DNA of 64,000 nucleotides from Egicoccus halophilus (GTDB taxonomy: Bacteria; Actinomycetota; Nitriliruptoria; Nitriliruptorales; Nitriliruptoraceae): assembly GCF_004300825.1 (NCBI RefSeq), contig NZ_CP036250.1, positions 558,001 to 622,000 on the forward strand, given 5' to 3'. Positions 50,015 through 58,972 of this stretch are shown here, in pieces (position 1 is the stretch's first letter; each line of letters begins with the position of its first letter). A program made the position numbers and the translations under genes. The notes beneath the pieces are model-generated. The model was not told where the DNA came from and did not search any database. It saw nothing but the letters and a program-made list of their open reading frames with translations.

Positions 50015-50577
50015 CCGCCGTTCCCGGTCTCGGCGCCGAGATCGTCGGCGAGCGCTGCCGGGATCCGGCGGGCCGCGTCGTGCAGGACCCGTCGACGCAG
50101 GTGATGGGCGACCAGTCGCTCGGTCGCCGGCAGCATGCGTTCGTAGGCGGTGACCAGCCGCTGCGTCGCCTCGTCCTCGCTGGCGGCCGTCCCGCGCACG
50201 GGATCCCGGACGAACTGCAGGAAGGCGTCGACGGCGGCCTCGGCGATCTCGCCCACCGCCGCGTCGGTCCGTCGTGCGAGGTCCAGCAGTTCACCGAGTG
50301 GCAGGCCGGCCTCGAGCAGGGTCAGCCCCGCCCGGACCGACGCCACGTCGGCGGCCGAGTAGCGCGCCACGCCGTCCTCGTCGACGGAGTGGGGCAGCAG
50401 CAGCCCCGTCCGGGCGACCGCGTCGAGCAGGGCCCGGCCGGCGCCGACCTGTTCGGCGACGTCGTCGAGGGTGAACGGCGCCTCGCGGTCGTCGTCGCTC
50501 GACCACGGCGCGGGCGGCCGCTCGACGGCCCGCGCGAGCGCGGCGTCGGGTGGGTCGAGGTCGTGCTCGCCTGCCAT
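50011..50577 (-). CDS. MerR-like winged-helix regulator upstream of menF
   Basis: A 188-residue protein. Residues about 34-100 form a MerR-type helix-turn-helix (FTLDDVAEQVGAGRALLDAVARTGLLLPHSVDEDGVARYSAADVASVRAGLTLLEAGLPLGELLDLARR), then a helical C-terminal region of about 85 residues. No metal-binding cysteines are seen, so it is not a metal sensor of the classic type. It overlaps menF by 4 bases (ATGA) and the two are co-transcribed away from menG, making it a candidate regulator of quinone supply. Start ATG 50577. Ligand unknown. Confidence 0.75.
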   Translation of the reverse strand: MAGEHDLDPPDAALARAVERPPAPWSSDDDREAPFTLDDVAEQVGAGRALLDAVARTGLLLPHSVDEDGVARYSAADVASVRAGLTLLEAGLPLGELLDLARRTDAAVGEIAEAAVDAFLQFVRDPVRGTAASEDEATQRLVTAYERMLPATERLVAHHLRRRVLHDAARRIPAALADDLGAETGNGG

Positions 50578-50699
50578 GGTGCGCTCGCGCTCGGGGACGC
50601 CCGACAGGCTAGGCGACCCCGTCCCGGTGCCCGGTGGCGGTCGCCGGCCGACCGGCGACCGCCGCGACCACCGGCACCGGGGGGCGGGAACGGGTGCAG

Positions 50700-50705
50700 T
50701 AGCCT
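50700..50705 (+). promoter_or_regulatory. -10-like box upstream of menG
   Basis: TAGCCT 57 nt before the menG start, followed by CGCGGG as at other promoters of this window. The -35 region (about 50677-50682) shows no match to TTGACA. Confidence 0.4.
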
Positions 50706-50762
50706 CGCGGGCCAGCGTGCAGCCGCACCCCTCGTCCGCACCCGTGCAGGAGCCGTCGCGCC

Positions 50763-51512
50763 GTGACCACCACCTCCGAGGCCCGTCGCAGCGGCGGCGG
50801 TGACGGCGAACGACTCCCGGCGGCCGGCCGCGAGGGCAAGGAAGCCGCCCTCGTCCAGGCGATGTTCGACCAGGTGGCGCCCCGCTACGACCTCGCCAAC
50901 GCGGCCCTCTCGCTCGGGCAGGACGCCCACTGGCGCCGCGTCACCGCCCGCGCGGCGCAGCCGGCTGGTGCGCACGCGCTGGACGTCGCGGCCGGGCCCG
51001 GCAACGTCGCCGTCGAGCTGGTCGCGTCCGGTGCTCGGCGGGTGACCGCGCTCGACCTGTCGTTCAACATGCTCGCCGAAGGTGCCCGCCGCGGACACGA
51101 CCACATCGACTGGGTGAACGGCGACGCGCAGGCGCTGCCCTTCCCCGACGCGAGCTTCGACGCGGTCACCATCTCCTTCGGGTTGCGCAACGTCCCGGAC
51201 CCGGCCCGGGCACTGCGCGAGTTCGCCCGGGTCACGCGTCCCGGCGGGCGGGTGGTGGTGTGCGAGTTCGCCAACCCGACCTGGGCGCCGTTCCGAGCCG
51301 TCTACCGCCGCTACCTGGTGGGGGCCCTGCCTGCGATGGCCAAGGTGGTGTCCTCCTCGCCCTCGGCGTACCGCTACCTGGCGGACTCGATCCTGGCCTG
51401 GCCCGACCGGCGCGCCGTCGCCGACTGGATCGTCGCGGCCGGCTACGCCGAGGTGCGGGTCAAGGACCTCGCCGGCGGCATCGTGGCGGTCCATCGCGGC
51501 GTGCGGGCCTGA
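50763..51512 (+). CDS. menG: Demethylmenaquinone methyltransferase
   Basis: A 249-residue SAM-dependent methyltransferase of the UbiE/MenG family, the last methylation in menaquinone synthesis. Motif I is ALDVAAGPGNVAVELV, motif II TALDLSFNMLAEGARR, post-motif VNGDAQALPFPDASFDAVTISFGLRNVPDPARALREFARVTRPGGRVVVCEFANPTW, as in UbiE. An N-terminal segment with YDLANAALSLGQDAHWRR is the family hallmark. The start at GTG 50763 follows CAGGAGCCG. It stands 417 bp before the geranylgeranyl reductase gene. Confidence 0.94.
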   Translation: MTTTSEARRSGGGDGERLPAAGREGKEAALVQAMFDQVAPRYDLANAALSLGQDAHWRRVTARAAQPAGAHALDVAAGPGNVAVELVASGARRVTALDLSFNMLAEGARRGHDHIDWVNGDAQALPFPDASFDAVTISFGLRNVPDPARALREFARVTRPGGRVVVCEFANPTWAPFRAVYRRYLVGALPAMAKVVSSSPSAYRYLADSILAWPDRRAVADWIVAAGYAEVRVKDLAGGIVAVHRGVRA

Positions 51513-51621
51513 GCGCCTCCCGGGGGCGGACGGGCGACGGTGGAACCGCGCCGGTGCGTCACGAACCGCAGGTGCGGGTCGAGCCGTCCAGGGCCGGGTG
51601 ACCCCTCCCGCCAGGGCCGCG

Positions 51622-51651
51622 TTCCACGGTCGGCGCGAGAAGAGCTAGACT
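51622..51651 (+). promoter_or_regulatory. Promoter of the geranylgeranyl reductase gene
   Basis: TTCCAC (weak -35) at 51622-51627, 18-nt spacer, TAGACT at 51646-51651. Transcription should begin near 51658, just before the Rex operator. Confidence 0.5.
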
Positions 51652-51662
51652 GGGCACCGAGC

Positions 51663-51680
51663 TTGTGAACGCGTTCACGA
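51663..51680. promoter_or_regulatory. Rex operator
   Basis: TTGTGAACGCGTTCACGA, containing the perfect 14-bp palindrome GTGAACGCGTTCAC at 51665-51678. This matches the known Streptomyces Rex operator form TGTGAAC...GTTCACA with a single outer mismatch. Placed at about +5 to +22 from the predicted start, it would let Rex block transcription when NADH is low. Confidence 0.85.
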
Positions 51681-51929
51681 GTGGGCGTGTTCGCAGGTGG
51701 ACGCGTCCGCCCGCGGGGCGCCCGTCGCCCCGTCCCGGTCCCCCCGCGTGCCTCGTCGCGGTGCGGCGCACCGTGACGGTCGCGCGGCGGCCCCGGCGTA
51801 CGGCAGGCGGACGCCACCCCGTCCGTCCTCGAACCACCGACAACCGGGGACGGCGAGCGCCGTCCCGGTCGTCGCCGCAGCACCCACGGGACCGCCCGTG
51901 CCGAACCCCGTTCCGCCAAGGAGCCGACC

Positions 51930-53219
51930 ATGTCGCGCGACGCCACCGGAGGGCCGCTGGCCCCGGTGACCGATGCCGATGTCGTCGTCGTCGGTGCGGG
52001 ACCGGGTGGTGCGGCCGCCGCGGCGCACCTGGCCGAGCTGGGCCGGGACGTCGTCCTGCTCGAGAAGGACCCGTTCCCCCGGGACAAGGTCTGTGGCGAC
52101 GGGCTCACCCCACGCGTGGTCAAGGAACTGCTCGAGCTCGGCATGCGCGACGAGGCCCACGGTCGCGTCGACGGCTGGGCCACGCAGCAGGGGCTGCGGA
52201 TCCACGGCGGTCACACGGTGATGGAGCTGCCCTGGCCACAGCTCGACGACTGGCCGGGCTGGGGCGCCACCGCGACCCGCAAGGTGTTCGACGAGGCGGT
52301 CGCCCGCCTGGCCGAGCGTCGGGGCGCCCGCCTGCACGAGGGCGTGACGGTGACCGGCCCGGTGTGGCGCGACGGCAGCGAGTCCCGCGTGGCGGGGGTG
52401 CGCTGGAAGGACGCCGACGAGCGCGAGGGCATCGTGCGCGCGCCGGTCGTGATCGCCGCCGACGGCGCCAGTGGCGGCCTCGCCCGCGCCCTCGGGGTGA
52501 AGCGACGCGAGGACCGTCCGATGGCGGTCGCCGCGCGCACCTACTACCGCTCGTCGCGTGCCGACGACCCGTGGATCAGCTCGTTCCTCGACCTGCGCGA
52601 CGCCGAGGGTGACCTGCTGTCGGGCTACGGCTGGATCTTCCCGCTCGACGACGGGACGCTCAACGTCGGGTTGGGGCTGCTGTCGACCTCGAAGGACTTC
52701 CAGGCCGTCAGCTACCGCAAGCTGCTCACCTCGTGGGCGGGCGGGCTGGCCGACGAGTGGGAGACCACCGAGAACAACCGCACCGAACGGATCCGTTCGG
52801 GGCCGATCCCGATGGGCTTCAACCGCACGCCGCTGCACCAGCGGGGCGTCCTGCTCGTCGGCGACGCCGGGGGCATGGTCAATCCCTTCAACGGCGAGGG
52901 GATCAGCTACGCCATGGAGGCCGCCCGCCTGGCCGCCGAGGTGGTCGACGGCGCGCTGGTCACCAAGCGCACCGCCGACCTCGACGCCTACGACGCCGAG
53001 CTGCGGCAGCGGTGGGGTGGCTACTACACGCTGGGCAAGGTCTTCGCCGAACTCGTCGGGCACCCGGCCGTGATGCACGTGTGCACGGAGTACGGCATGC
53101 CGCACCGGCCGCTGATGCAGCTGGTGTTCAAGCTGATGGCCCACCTCACCGACGCGCGCCCCGCCGACACCAAGGACGTGCTGATCAACACGCTCCAGCG
53201 TCTGGCACCGGCGGCATGA
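51930..53219 (+). CDS. Geranylgeranyl reductase-family FAD protein (MenJ-like)
   Basis: A 429-residue flavoprotein. The FAD-binding motif is [42 protein letters not shown] at the N-terminus, and [28 protein letters not shown] is the second FAD block. MenJ in mycobacteria saturates one isoprene unit of menaquinone; the position next to menG and nuoA as in Streptomyces supports the same role here. A different polyprenyl substrate is possible. ATG 51930, AAGGAG at 51918-51923. It is the first gene behind the Rex operator and is followed by nuoA after about 200 bp. Confidence 0.85.
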   Translation: MSRDATGGPLAPVTDADVVVVGAGPGGAAAAAHLAELGRDVVLLEKDPFPRDKVCGDGLTPRVVKELLELGMRDEAHGRVDGWATQQGLRIHGGHTVMELPWPQLDDWPGWGATATRKVFDEAVARLAERRGARLHEGVTVTGPVWRDGSESRVAGVRWKDADEREGIVRAPVVIAADGASGGLARALGVKRREDRPMAVAARTYYRSSRADDPWISSFLDLRDAEGDLLSGYGWIFPLDDGTLNVGLGLLSTSKDFQAVSYRKLLTSWAGGLADEWETTENNRTERIRSGPIPMGFNRTPLHQRGVLLVGDAGGMVNPFNGEGISYAMEAARLAAEVVDGALVTKRTADLDAYDAELRQRWGGYYTLGKVFAELVGHPAVMHVCTEYGMPHRPLMQLVFKLMAHLTDARPADTKDVLINTLQRLAPAA

Positions 53220-53304
53220 ACGTCCTCTCGCCATCACGTGTGACGGTCCCGGCCCGGGTCGGTGCCGCCGTGCGGCGGCCCCGGACGGCCGACCGGCCGC
53301 TGTC

Positions 53305-53334
53305 TTGCGGCCCCCGTCCACACGGCCCTACCGT
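53305..53334 (+). promoter_or_regulatory. Internal promoter in front of nuoA
   Basis: TTGCGG (53305-53310), 18-nt spacer, TACCGT (53329-53334). Leader to nuoA about 75 nt. It would let the nuo genes escape Rex control in part. Confidence 0.45.
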
Positions 53335-53416
53335 GGATCCCGTTTCCGAGGGGTTGTCCCCGCTGTGCAGCCTGGGCCCGACTCCGGTCGGGTCGCACGC
53401 CGAAAGAGACTGACCC

Positions 53417-53776
53417 GTGCTTGCCGACTACTTCCCGGTACTGCTGCTGTTCGCCCTGGCGCTGCTGTTCGCCGCCGGCGGCGCGGTCACCAGTACCTTC
53501 ATCGGACCCAAGTCACCGAACCCGACCAAGCTCGGTGCGTACGAGTCCGGCAACGAGCCGCTCGCGAAGATCAAGGGCACCCGCTTCACCGTCAAGTTCT
53601 ACATGGTGGCGATGCTGTTCCTGATCTTCGACGTCGAAGCGGTGTTCCTCTACCCGTGGGCGGTCGTCTTCCGCGAGCTCGGCTGGTTCGGGCTCGCGCA
53701 GATGGGGATCTTCATCGTGATCCTCGGCGTGGCGTTCGTCTACGAACTCGGCCGTGGAGGCCTCGAATGGGACTAG
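53417..53776 (+). CDS. nuoA: NADH-quinone oxidoreductase subunit A
   Basis: A 119-residue three-helix subunit of the membrane arm of complex I. Recognised by [40 protein letters not shown] and [26 protein letters not shown], both family hallmarks. It is the first of ten nuo genes visible, all in the usual A-to-J order. GTG at 53417 is the first start after the promoter; the gene overlaps nuoB by 10 bases. Confidence 0.95.
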   Translation: MLADYFPVLLLFALALLFAAGGAVTSTFIGPKSPNPTKLGAYESGNEPLAKIKGTRFTVKFYMVAMLFLIFDVEAVFLYPWAVVFRELGWFGLAQMGIFIVILGVAFVYELGRGGLEWD

Positions 53777-54255
53777 AGAGCAAGCTCCCCAACGGCGTCC
53801 TGCTGACGAACCTCGAGAAGTTCGTCAACTACGGGCGCTCCACCTCGATGTGGCCGGCGACGTTCGGCCTGGCCTGCTGCGCGATCGAGATGATGAGCGC
53901 CGGCGGCCCGCGCCACGACATGGCGCGCTTCGGCATGGAGGTCTTCCGCGCCTCGCCGCGTCAGGCCGACCTGATGATCGTCGCGGGTCGCCTGTCGAAC
54001 AAGATGGCTCCCGTGCTGCGTCGCATCTACGACCAGATGTCGGACCCCAAGTGGGTCATCTCCATGGGCGTTTGCGCGACCTCGGGCGGCATGTTCAACA
54101 ACTACGCGCTCGTGCAGGGCGTCGACCACGTCGTGCCGGTCGACATGTACGTGCCGGGCTGCCCACCCCGACCGGAGATGCTGATGGACGGGATCCTCAA
54201 GCTGCACGCCAAGGTCCGTGGTGAGCAGTTCGCGGACAAGGCGGCGCGCTCATGA
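53767..54255 (+). CDS. nuoB: NADH-quinone oxidoreductase subunit B
   Basis: A 162-residue subunit that holds iron-sulfur cluster N2. The ligand cysteines are in [10 protein letters not shown] (two adjacent), [10 protein letters not shown] and VPGCPPRPE. Clusters pass electrons to menaquinone at the junction with subunit D and H. The ATG at 53767 sits inside the end of nuoA, and the 3' end overlaps nuoC by 4 bases. The N-terminus [29 protein letters not shown] is usual. Confidence 0.96.
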   Translation: MGLESKLPNGVLLTNLEKFVNYGRSTSMWPATFGLACCAIEMMSAGGPRHDMARFGMEVFRASPRQADLMIVAGRLSNKMAPVLRRIYDQMSDPKWVISMGVCATSGGMFNNYALVQGVDHVVPVDMYVPGCPPRPEMLMDGILKLHAKVRGEQFADKAARS

Positions 54256-54962
54256 GCAGCGCCCACACCTCCTCGGGCAGCAGCGCCTACGACACCTCGG
54301 GACTGCCGCTGGCGTCGGCCGCCGGCCGGCTCGGCACCGACGTGCCCGCCCCCGGTCGTGGCACCAACGGCAGCTCGCTGACCAACGAGCAGCTCCGTGA
54401 GCGGCTCCTGACCCGGTTCCCCGACCTGCGCGCCGACGAGTACCGCGGTGAGCTCACCGTGTTCGTCGAGCCCGGGCAGCTGCTCGAGGTGGCCACCTAC
54501 TGCCGCGACGACGAGGAGATCGCCTGCGAGCTGCTCAGCGACCTCTCCGCGGTGCACTGGCCCGCCGGGGACCACGTCATCGAGCGGCAGATCTCCACCA
54601 CCGGGTGGCCCGAGTACCGCACCTCCCGCGAGCACGGCGTCGTCGAGGTCAACTACCTGCTGCGCTCGGTGCGGCGCAACCACCGCTTCCGGGTCTCGGT
54701 GGGCACACCGGACGACGCGGCGCGGATTCCCTCGGTCACCTCGCTGTGGCCGACGGCGAACTTCCACGAGCGCGAGGTGTTCGACATGTTCGGGGTCGAG
54801 TTCCCCGGCCACCCGAACCTCGTCCGCATCCTGATGCCCGACGACTGGCTCGGCCACCCGCAGCGCAAGGACTACCCGCTGGGCGGCGTCGAGATCAACT
54901 ACGAGAACGACAAGTTCATCCCGCCGCCGCACGAGCGCAACCTGCGCGAGGTCGTCGAATGA
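54252..54962 (+). CDS. nuoC: NADH-quinone oxidoreductase subunit C
   Basis: A 236-residue 30-kDa-type subunit of the peripheral arm. The first 60 residues are Ser/Thr/Gly-rich and probably flexible; the domain that follows has [70 protein letters not shown], the family signature. Not fused to subunit D. ATG 54252 overlaps nuoB (ATGA). Confidence 0.95.
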   Translation: MSSAHTSSGSSAYDTSGLPLASAAGRLGTDVPAPGRGTNGSSLTNEQLRERLLTRFPDLRADEYRGELTVFVEPGQLLEVATYCRDDEEIACELLSDLSAVHWPAGDHVIERQISTTGWPEYRTSREHGVVEVNYLLRSVRRNHRFRVSVGTPDDAARIPSVTSLWPTANFHEREVFDMFGVEFPGHPNLVRILMPDDWLGHPQRKDYPLGGVEINYENDKFIPPPHERNLREVVE

Positions 54963-55023
54963 GCGGCGCCCACGCCCCCCTGAGCGGGCCCCGGCGCCCG
55001 GCAGCGGTCGCAGAGGAGCGGTC

Positions 55024-56364
55024 ATGAGCATCGACCAGCACAGCACCGAGCCGGCCTCCGCCGAGGTGCCGGCCACCGGCACGTCGGCGGACGATCCCAA
55101 CGAGCTGTTCGTCGAGGGCGCCGACTGGGAGACCGTCGTCGACGCGATCGAGGACGACACCCTCACGGTCAACATGGGCCCGCAGCACCCGTCGACGCAC
55201 GGTGTGCTCCGGCTCGTGCTCGAGCTCGACGGCGAGACCGTCCTGCGGGTCTCCCCGATCATCGGCTACCTGCACACGGGCATCGAGAAGAACGCCGAGT
55301 ACCGCACCTGGGTGCAGGGCTCGACGTTCGTCACCCGCATGGACTACGTGGCCCCGCTGTTCAACGAGTGGGTGTACTGCATGGGCGTCGAGCGGCTGCT
55401 CGACGTGCAGGTGCCCGAGCGGGCACAGGCCGTGCGCGTGATCCTCTCGGAGTTCAACCGCATCTCGAGCCACCTGGTGTGGGTCGCGACCGGCGGGATG
55501 GAGCTCGGCGCCACCACCGTGATGACCAACGGCTTCGGCGCGCGTGAACACATCCTCGACCTGTTCGAGTCGCAGTCCGGGCTGCGGATGAACCACGCCT
55601 ACTACCGCCCCGGCGGGCTGGCGCAGGACGTCACCGACGACTTCGTCGAGCGCTGCGAGTCGTTGCTGCGCTACCTGCCGGGCAAGATCGGTGAGCTCGA
55701 GGACCTGCTCACGCACAACCCGATCTTCGTCGACCGTACGCAGGGCATCGGCGTCCTCACCGGCGAGGAGGCGCTCGCGTTCGGGGTCACCGGACCGATG
55801 CTGCGTGCCGCGGGCGTGCCGCACGACCTGCGCAAGGCGCAGCCGCACTCGGGCTACGAGCAGTACGACTTCGCCGTGCCGACCGAGACCGCCGGGGACT
55901 CCTACGCCCGCTACCTCGTGCGCATCGCCGAGATGCGCGAGTCGATGAAGATCATCCGGCAGGCGCTGGACACCCTGCCCGGCGGCGAGGTGATGGTGAG
56001 CGACAAGAAGATCCGCTGGCCCTCCCAGCAGGCGCTGGGCCCCGACGGCAGTGGCAACGACCCCGAGTACATCCGCCACATCATGGGTGAGTCGATGGAG
56101 TCGCTGATCAACCACTTCAAGCTCGTCACGCAGGGCTTCACGGTTCCCGCCGGACAGGTCTACATCGCCACCGAGTCGCCCCGCGGCGAGCTCGGGTGCG
56201 CCCTGACCTCGAACGGGACCAACAAGCCGTACCGACTGCACCTGCGCGACTCGTCGTTCGTCGGGCTGCAGGCCATGGACCACATGAGCCGTGGCCACTC
56301 GATCTCCGACGTGATCGTGGTCGTCGCGAGCCTCGACCCCGTCATGGGCGGCTGCGACCGCTAG
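55024..56364 (+). CDS. nuoD: NADH-quinone oxidoreductase subunit D
   Basis: A 446-residue 49-kDa-type subunit shaping the quinone site. Blocks: [22 protein letters not shown] with the quinone-binding His, [54 protein letters not shown] and [28 protein letters not shown]. The N-terminal 35 residues are Ser/Ala/Glu-rich and disordered. ATG 55024 with AGAGGAGCGGTC directly upstream; 61 bp after nuoC. Confidence 0.96.
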   Translation: MSIDQHSTEPASAEVPATGTSADDPNELFVEGADWETVVDAIEDDTLTVNMGPQHPSTHGVLRLVLELDGETVLRVSPIIGYLHTGIEKNAEYRTWVQGSTFVTRMDYVAPLFNEWVYCMGVERLLDVQVPERAQAVRVILSEFNRISSHLVWVATGGMELGATTVMTNGFGAREHILDLFESQSGLRMNHAYYRPGGLAQDVTDDFVERCESLLRYLPGKIGELEDLLTHNPIFVDRTQGIGVLTGEEALAFGVTGPMLRAAGVPHDLRKAQPHSGYEQYDFAVPTETAGDSYARYLVRIAEMRESMKIIRQALDTLPGGEVMVSDKKIRWPSQQALGPDGSGNDPEYIRHIMGESMESLINHFKLVTQGFTVPAGQVYIATESPRGELGCALTSNGTNKPYRLHLRDSSFVGLQAMDHMSRGHSISDVIVVVASLDPVMGGCDR

Positions 56365-56427
56365 TCGTCTCGCCCACGTCCTTCGATCTCCCCTCGCACC
56401 AGCCTTCACCCCGAGGAGCACGCCCCC

Positions 56428-57540
56428 GTGCCGATCTCCGAGACCACGCGCGAGGAAGCGCGGCGCCTGGCCAAGCGCTATCCCGTCGCGCGTTCCGCAC
56501 TGCTGCCGATGCTCCACCTCGTGCAGTCCGACGAGGGCTTCGTCAGCGAGGACGGCGTCGCCCTGTGCGCGCAGACGCTCGGCCTGACCAAGGCCGAGGT
56601 CGGTGCGGTCGCGACCTTCTACACCATGTTCAAGCGGGAGCCGGTGGGCAACTACCTGCTCAGCGTCTGCACGAACCCGACCTGCAAGATCGCCGGTGGC
56701 CAGGCCATCTACGAGTCCTACGTCGAGCGTTGCGGCGGTGCGCACGCCACCACCGAGGGTGAGGGCGTCAGTGTCGAGCACGCCGAGTGCCTCGGGATCT
56801 GCGACGCGGCGCCGGTCGTGCAGATCAACTACGAGATGTACGGCCCGGTGACCCACGACGAGGCCATGGGTCTGTTCGACCGCGCGAAGGCGGGTGACCC
56901 GCCGGCGTCGAACTGGTCCGACGAGGTCCCCGAGCACTTCCGCGGTGTCGAGCGGCAGCTGTCGGGCATCGACGACGGCGTCGACGAGTACCTGATCGAG
57001 GCCGCGCGGCTGCAGGCGATGGCGGACGTGCCGCCCGCCTACCGGACCGGCGAGACCGACCTGCCCGTCACCCACCCGGGCGGCGACCCGTTCGGTCACG
57101 GCGGCGAGGCGTTCCGCAACCAGGCCAGGCTCGGCGACACCGCCGAGCGCCCGGAGACCAAGGCGGGGGAGATGGACCCGGTCACCGCGTCCAAGATCGA
57201 GGACCTCGCCGAGCAGCAGACTGGCGCGGCCAGCGAGCTCGCCGAGCAGGTCCTGCGTCCCACGCCGGACACGCCCTCGGCCCAGGAGCAGCCCTCGGTC
57301 ACGGCCGCGGACGGATCGGCCAAGCCCTCCGAGGCGCAGCGCGACCGCGCCCCGGCCGGCACCGAGCAGGACCCGAGCGACTCCATGGCGGGCGAGAAGG
57401 GCGCCGAGACGCCCACCGACCCGCCGACCGACCGCCAGCCGGACACCGATCCGGACGTCGCCGGCGGGGACGACCAGCCACTGGGTGGTCGGACCTACCA
57501 GGGCGAGCGGCGCACCGACGACACCGACGAGGAGGGCTGA
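56428..57540 (+). CDS. nuoE: NADH-quinone oxidoreductase subunit E with a long acidic tail
   Basis: A 370-residue protein. The first 165 residues are the thioredoxin-like 24-kDa subunit with a [2Fe-2S] site in CTNPTCKIAGG and AECLGICDAAPVVQINYEMYGPVT. Residues about 170-370 have no counterpart in ordinary NuoE (usually about 160-250 residues) and are rich in Asp, Glu, Ser, Pro and Thr, so probably disordered. The tail is in frame, keeps codon usage of its neighbours, and ends 2 bp before nuoF, so it is not a frameshift artefact. Starts at GTG 56428. Confidence 0.92.
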   Translation: MPISETTREEARRLAKRYPVARSALLPMLHLVQSDEGFVSEDGVALCAQTLGLTKAEVGAVATFYTMFKREPVGNYLLSVCTNPTCKIAGGQAIYESYVERCGGAHATTEGEGVSVEHAECLGICDAAPVVQINYEMYGPVTHDEAMGLFDRAKAGDPPASNWSDEVPEHFRGVERQLSGIDDGVDEYLIEAARLQAMADVPPAYRTGETDLPVTHPGGDPFGHGGEAFRNQARLGDTAERPETKAGEMDPVTASKIEDLAEQQTGAASELAEQVLRPTPDTPSAQEQPSVTAADGSAKPSEAQRDRAPAGTEQDPSDSMAGEKGAETPTDPPTDRQPDTDPDVAGGDDQPLGGRTYQGERRTDDTDEEG

Positions 57541-57542
57541 GC

Positions 57543-58967
57543 ATGGGGACCACCGGACCCTGCGTCGCCCTGAGCGAGCGCTACGCGATCGAGGGCGCCG
57601 ACGGCATCGACGTCTACGAGCAGCACGGCGGCTACGTCGGGCTGCGCAAGGCGCTCGAGATGCAGCCGTCGGAGATCATCGACGTCGTCAAGGAGGCGGG
57701 CGTCCGCGGCCGCGGCGGCGCGGGCTTCCCGACCGGCATGAAGTGGTCGTTCGTGGCCCAGGACACCGGCAAGCCGGTCTACATCGTCTGCAACGCCGAC
57801 GAGGGCGAGCCGGGCACCTTCAAGGACCGCGAGCTGATGGAGCGTGACCCCCACCAGTTGGTGGAGGGCATGGTCGTCGGCGGCCTCGCGCTCAACTCGG
57901 TGCAGGGCTACATCTACCTGCGCGGGGAGTTCGCCCACGCCGGTCGGCAGCTGACCCGGGCGATCCGCGAGGCGTACGCCAAGGGCTACCTCGGCGCCGA
58001 CATCCTCGGCTCGGGCAAGCGGTTCGACCTGACCGTGCACCGCGGTGCGGGCGCCTACATCTGCGGCGAGGAGACGGCGCTGCTCGACTCGCTCGAGGGG
58101 CGTCGTGGTCAGCCGCGGTTGCGCCCGCCGTTCCCGGCCACGCACGGTCTCTACGGCTGCCCGACGACCGTCAACAACGTCGAGTCGATCTCCTCGGTGC
58201 CGTTCATCCTGCGCCACGGGGTGGACTGGTACCGCCAGTGGGGGACCGAGAAGTCGCCCGGCCCGAAGCTGATGTGCATCTCGGGCGAGCTCCAGCGGCC
58301 CGGCAACTACGAGTTCGCGCTCGGCACGCCGGTCAGCGAGATGATCGACGCCTGCGGCGGGATGCTCGAGGGTCGTGCGCTGAAGTTCTTCTGCCCGGGT
58401 GGTTCGTCCACCCCGCTGCTGCCGGCGTCCAAGGCCGACGTGGCCTACACCTACGAGGACATCATGGAGGCCGGGTCGATGCTGGGCACCGGCGCCCTGA
58501 TGATCTACTCCGACCAGACGTGCGTCGTCGACACGGTGCTGCGCTTCACCGAGTTCTACGAGCACGAGTCCTGCGGCAAGTGCACCCCGTGCCGCGAGGG
58601 TGGCTACTGGCTCTCGCAGGTCCTGCGCCGCATCGAGACCGGCAACGGCCGCATGGAGGACCTCGACCTGCTGCAGGACATCTGCGACAACATCCTCGGT
58701 CGCAGCTTCTGCGCCCTCGGTGACGGCATGACCTCGTCGATCACCTCGGGGCTCGAGTACTTCCGTGACGAGTTCGAGGCCCACATCCGTGAGGCGCGCT
58801 GCCCGCTCGGCACCACCGAGCCGCGTCGCGACATCGCGGTGCTCGACACGCACGGTGGGGGTGGCTATGCCCCCGAGACCGGCGCCGCCGAGATTCCGGC
58901 GATGCCGGGCCGCAGCACTGCCGCCACGACCGGTGCGACGGACAAGACCGTCGCCGGACAGGCCTGA
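57543..58967 (+). CDS. nuoF: NADH-quinone oxidoreductase subunit F
   Basis: A 474-residue 51-kDa-type subunit, site of NADH oxidation. FMN/NADH motifs: RGRGGAGFPTGMKWSF, CNADEGEPGTFKDRELME, YICGEETALLDSLEG, and [4Fe-4S] cluster ligands in ESCGKCTPCREGGYW with the fourth Cys in GRSFCALGDG. Cytoplasmic. A Gly/Ala-rich 50-residue C-terminal tail is present. ATG 57543, 2 bp after nuoE. Confidence 0.96.
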   Translation: MGTTGPCVALSERYAIEGADGIDVYEQHGGYVGLRKALEMQPSEIIDVVKEAGVRGRGGAGFPTGMKWSFVAQDTGKPVYIVCNADEGEPGTFKDRELMERDPHQLVEGMVVGGLALNSVQGYIYLRGEFAHAGRQLTRAIREAYAKGYLGADILGSGKRFDLTVHRGAGAYICGEETALLDSLEGRRGQPRLRPPFPATHGLYGCPTTVNNVESISSVPFILRHGVDWYRQWGTEKSPGPKLMCISGELQRPGNYEFALGTPVSEMIDACGGMLEGRALKFFCPGGSSTPLLPASKADVAYTYEDIMEAGSMLGTGALMIYSDQTCVVDTVLRFTEFYEHESCGKCTPCREGGYWLSQVLRRIETGNGRMEDLDLLQDICDNILGRSFCALGDGMTSSITSGLEYFRDEFEAHIREARCPLGTTEPRRDIAVLDTHGGGGYAPETGAAEIPAMPGRSTAATTGATDKTVAGQA

Positions 58968-58972
58968 CGTCC

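Larger units (their letters stand above)
51513..51929. other. Long intergenic leader between menG and the reductase gene
   Basis: No credible gene is present. The 417 bp hold a promoter (51622-51651), a Rex operator (51663-51680), and a leader of about 270 nt that includes a hairpin GGGACGGC/GCCGTCCC (51847-51854 and 51859-51866) with a 4-nt loop. AAGGAG (51918-51923) is the ribosome-binding site of the next gene. Confidence 0.65.

Noticed and set aside
53225-53245. TCACGTGTGA-like dyad upstream of nuoA as a second Rex or CRP site
   Set aside because: The half-site spacing and sequence match neither the Rex operator nor the TGTGA-N6-TCACA CRP form.
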